IMG/VR virus record: IMGVR_UViG_3300032053_000336
Coordinates: 1 to 30,779 of that record
From: a virus
DNA: 30,779 nt
Direction: 5' to 3' (one strand)
The translations under genes were made by a program, and so were the position numbers. Below are positions 30,459-30,779 of this stretch, one piece after another. Numbering within the stretch: the first letter of the stretch is position 1; each line of letters opens with the position of its first letter. A model generated the notes under the pieces. It had not been told where the DNA came from, searched no databases, and saw only the letters and a list, made by a program, of their open reading frames with translations.

Positions 30459-30681
30459 CTGGTACGTTTTTATCACCCTGTTCATTTTGGTAATAGTTAT
30501 CTATAGCTTCATCTGGTTTTTCCCAGTAACGACAGTAGAAATGCTCTCCTAATGCATCTATTTCTGATTGAGGATATCCTTGTTCTACTAGCCATGTTAA
30601 AGAATCATATCTTCTGTCTTCAGGAATAGGTTTAGGAAAACCATACTTCCATCCTGATGGTGGGTCAATAATTAGTGCCAT
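30451..30681 (-). CDS. Small protein, first gene of the polymerase unit (76 aa)
   Basis: MALIIDPPSGWKYGFPKPIP, then EDRRYDSLTWLVEQGYPQSE and an acidic tail (NYYQNEQGDKNVPDE). No identified domain. Upstream lies a short non-coding stretch with repeated TTTTAGTGGAAA elements, the third and weakest of which overlaps its ATG. Confidence 0.7.
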   Translation of the reverse strand: MALIIDPPSGWKYGFPKPIPEDRRYDSLTWLVEQGYPQSEIDALGEHFYCRYWEKPDEAIDNYYQNEQGDKNVPDE

Positions 30682-30750
30682 AATGGAAAATTTTCTATGA
30701 ATTTAAGCTTTTAGTGGAAAATATTCTTACTAATTCTTTTTTAGTGGAAA
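30678..30750. repeat. Spaced direct repeats upstream of the polymerase unit
   Basis: TTTTAGTGGAAA occurs at 30709-30720 and 30739-30750, exactly 30 bp apart, and a degenerate copy (CCATAATGGAAA, 8 of 12) lies at 30678-30689, 31 bp from the first. The region to the window end is AT-rich and has no gene. About three helical turns separate copies, so a protein could bind them on one face: iterons of an origin, or sites for a regulator of the leftward unit. Confidence 0.5.
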
Positions 30751-30779
30751 AATATCTTGATTTTAATTGTTCTCTATAA

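Noticed and set aside
30678-30779. CRISPR array
   Set aside because: Only two clear 12-bp repeats and one weak copy with 18-bp AT-rich gaps, no cas genes.

Overview
The window is dense, AT-rich, almost gap-free phage DNA with small genes that overlap at ATGA or TAATG junctions, an A-rich leader before many start codons, and no ribosomal, tRNA or host metabolic genes. Gene content (family B DNA polymerase, TOPRIM primase, DnaB-like and SF2 helicases, Sak4-like ATPase, RecA, PhoH, dUTPase, uracil-DNA glycosylase, B12-dependent ribonucleotide reductase, rIIA/rIIB-like proteins, PD-(D/E)XK nuclease, several homing endonucleases) is the early/middle replication module of a large double-stranded DNA tailed phage. 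Two promoters match the Bacteroidota pattern (TTTG, 20 bp, TAnnTTTG), and lipoprotein genes and runs of lysine-rich 'MATIKK...' proteins fit the same host group. I infer a Bacteroidota phage, possibly crAss-like, but no structural hallmark gene lies in the window to prove that.

Layout. Positions 1-4128 run rightward: the tail of an upstream gene, a holin-sized membrane protein, a terminator, then a tight run of seven small lysine-rich genes and one more small basic cysteine-containing gene. These are interleaved with an SH3-like small protein and a lipoprotein, and a family 2 glycosyltransferase ends the run. A bidirectional terminator at 4126-4151 meets the leftward module. Everything from 4173 to 30681 is on the minus strand. 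Read in the direction of transcription this is: (a) 30681 to 21943, DNA polymerase, small genes, wHTH protein, DnaB-like helicase, SF2 helicase, Sak4-like ATPase, SSB-like protein, ending in a GAAA-loop terminator; (b) 21875 to 15720, primase, small genes, DUF932-like protein, UDG, a homing endonuclease and rIIA, with a hairpin at its end; (c) rIIB, with its terminator; (d) 14093 to 9973, HNH protein, a GIY-YIG homing endonuclease next to a gene remnant, SH3-like paralogue, PD-(D/E)XK nuclease and unknowns; (e) a promoter, endonuclease VII and the ribonucleotide reductase, with a terminator; (f) a promoter, recA, dUTPase, small genes, PhoH and a cysteine-motif protein, ending at the bidirectional terminator.

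How the genes fit together. dUTPase and the reductase shape the dNTP pool. Polymerase, primase, DnaB-like helicase with a neighbouring winged-helix protein, and the SSB-like protein form a replisome. Two proteins carry QLxLF motifs, suggesting use of a bacterial-type sliding clamp. RecA, Sak4-like ATPase, SF2 helicase, PD-(D/E)XK nuclease and endonuclease VII give recombination and repair.

The most notable observations are: the tandem modular lysine-rich protein family; two homing endonuclease genes that sit beside duplicated 5' ends of the neighbouring phage gene (a 23-residue gene remnant at 13399-13470, and the shared MILEKQ start of rIIA and its upstream HNH gene); a UDG whose catalytic Asp position reads Cys; a palindrome centred exactly on the -7 element of the reductase promoter; and DnaJ-like CxxCxGxG motifs inside the rIIB-like protein.
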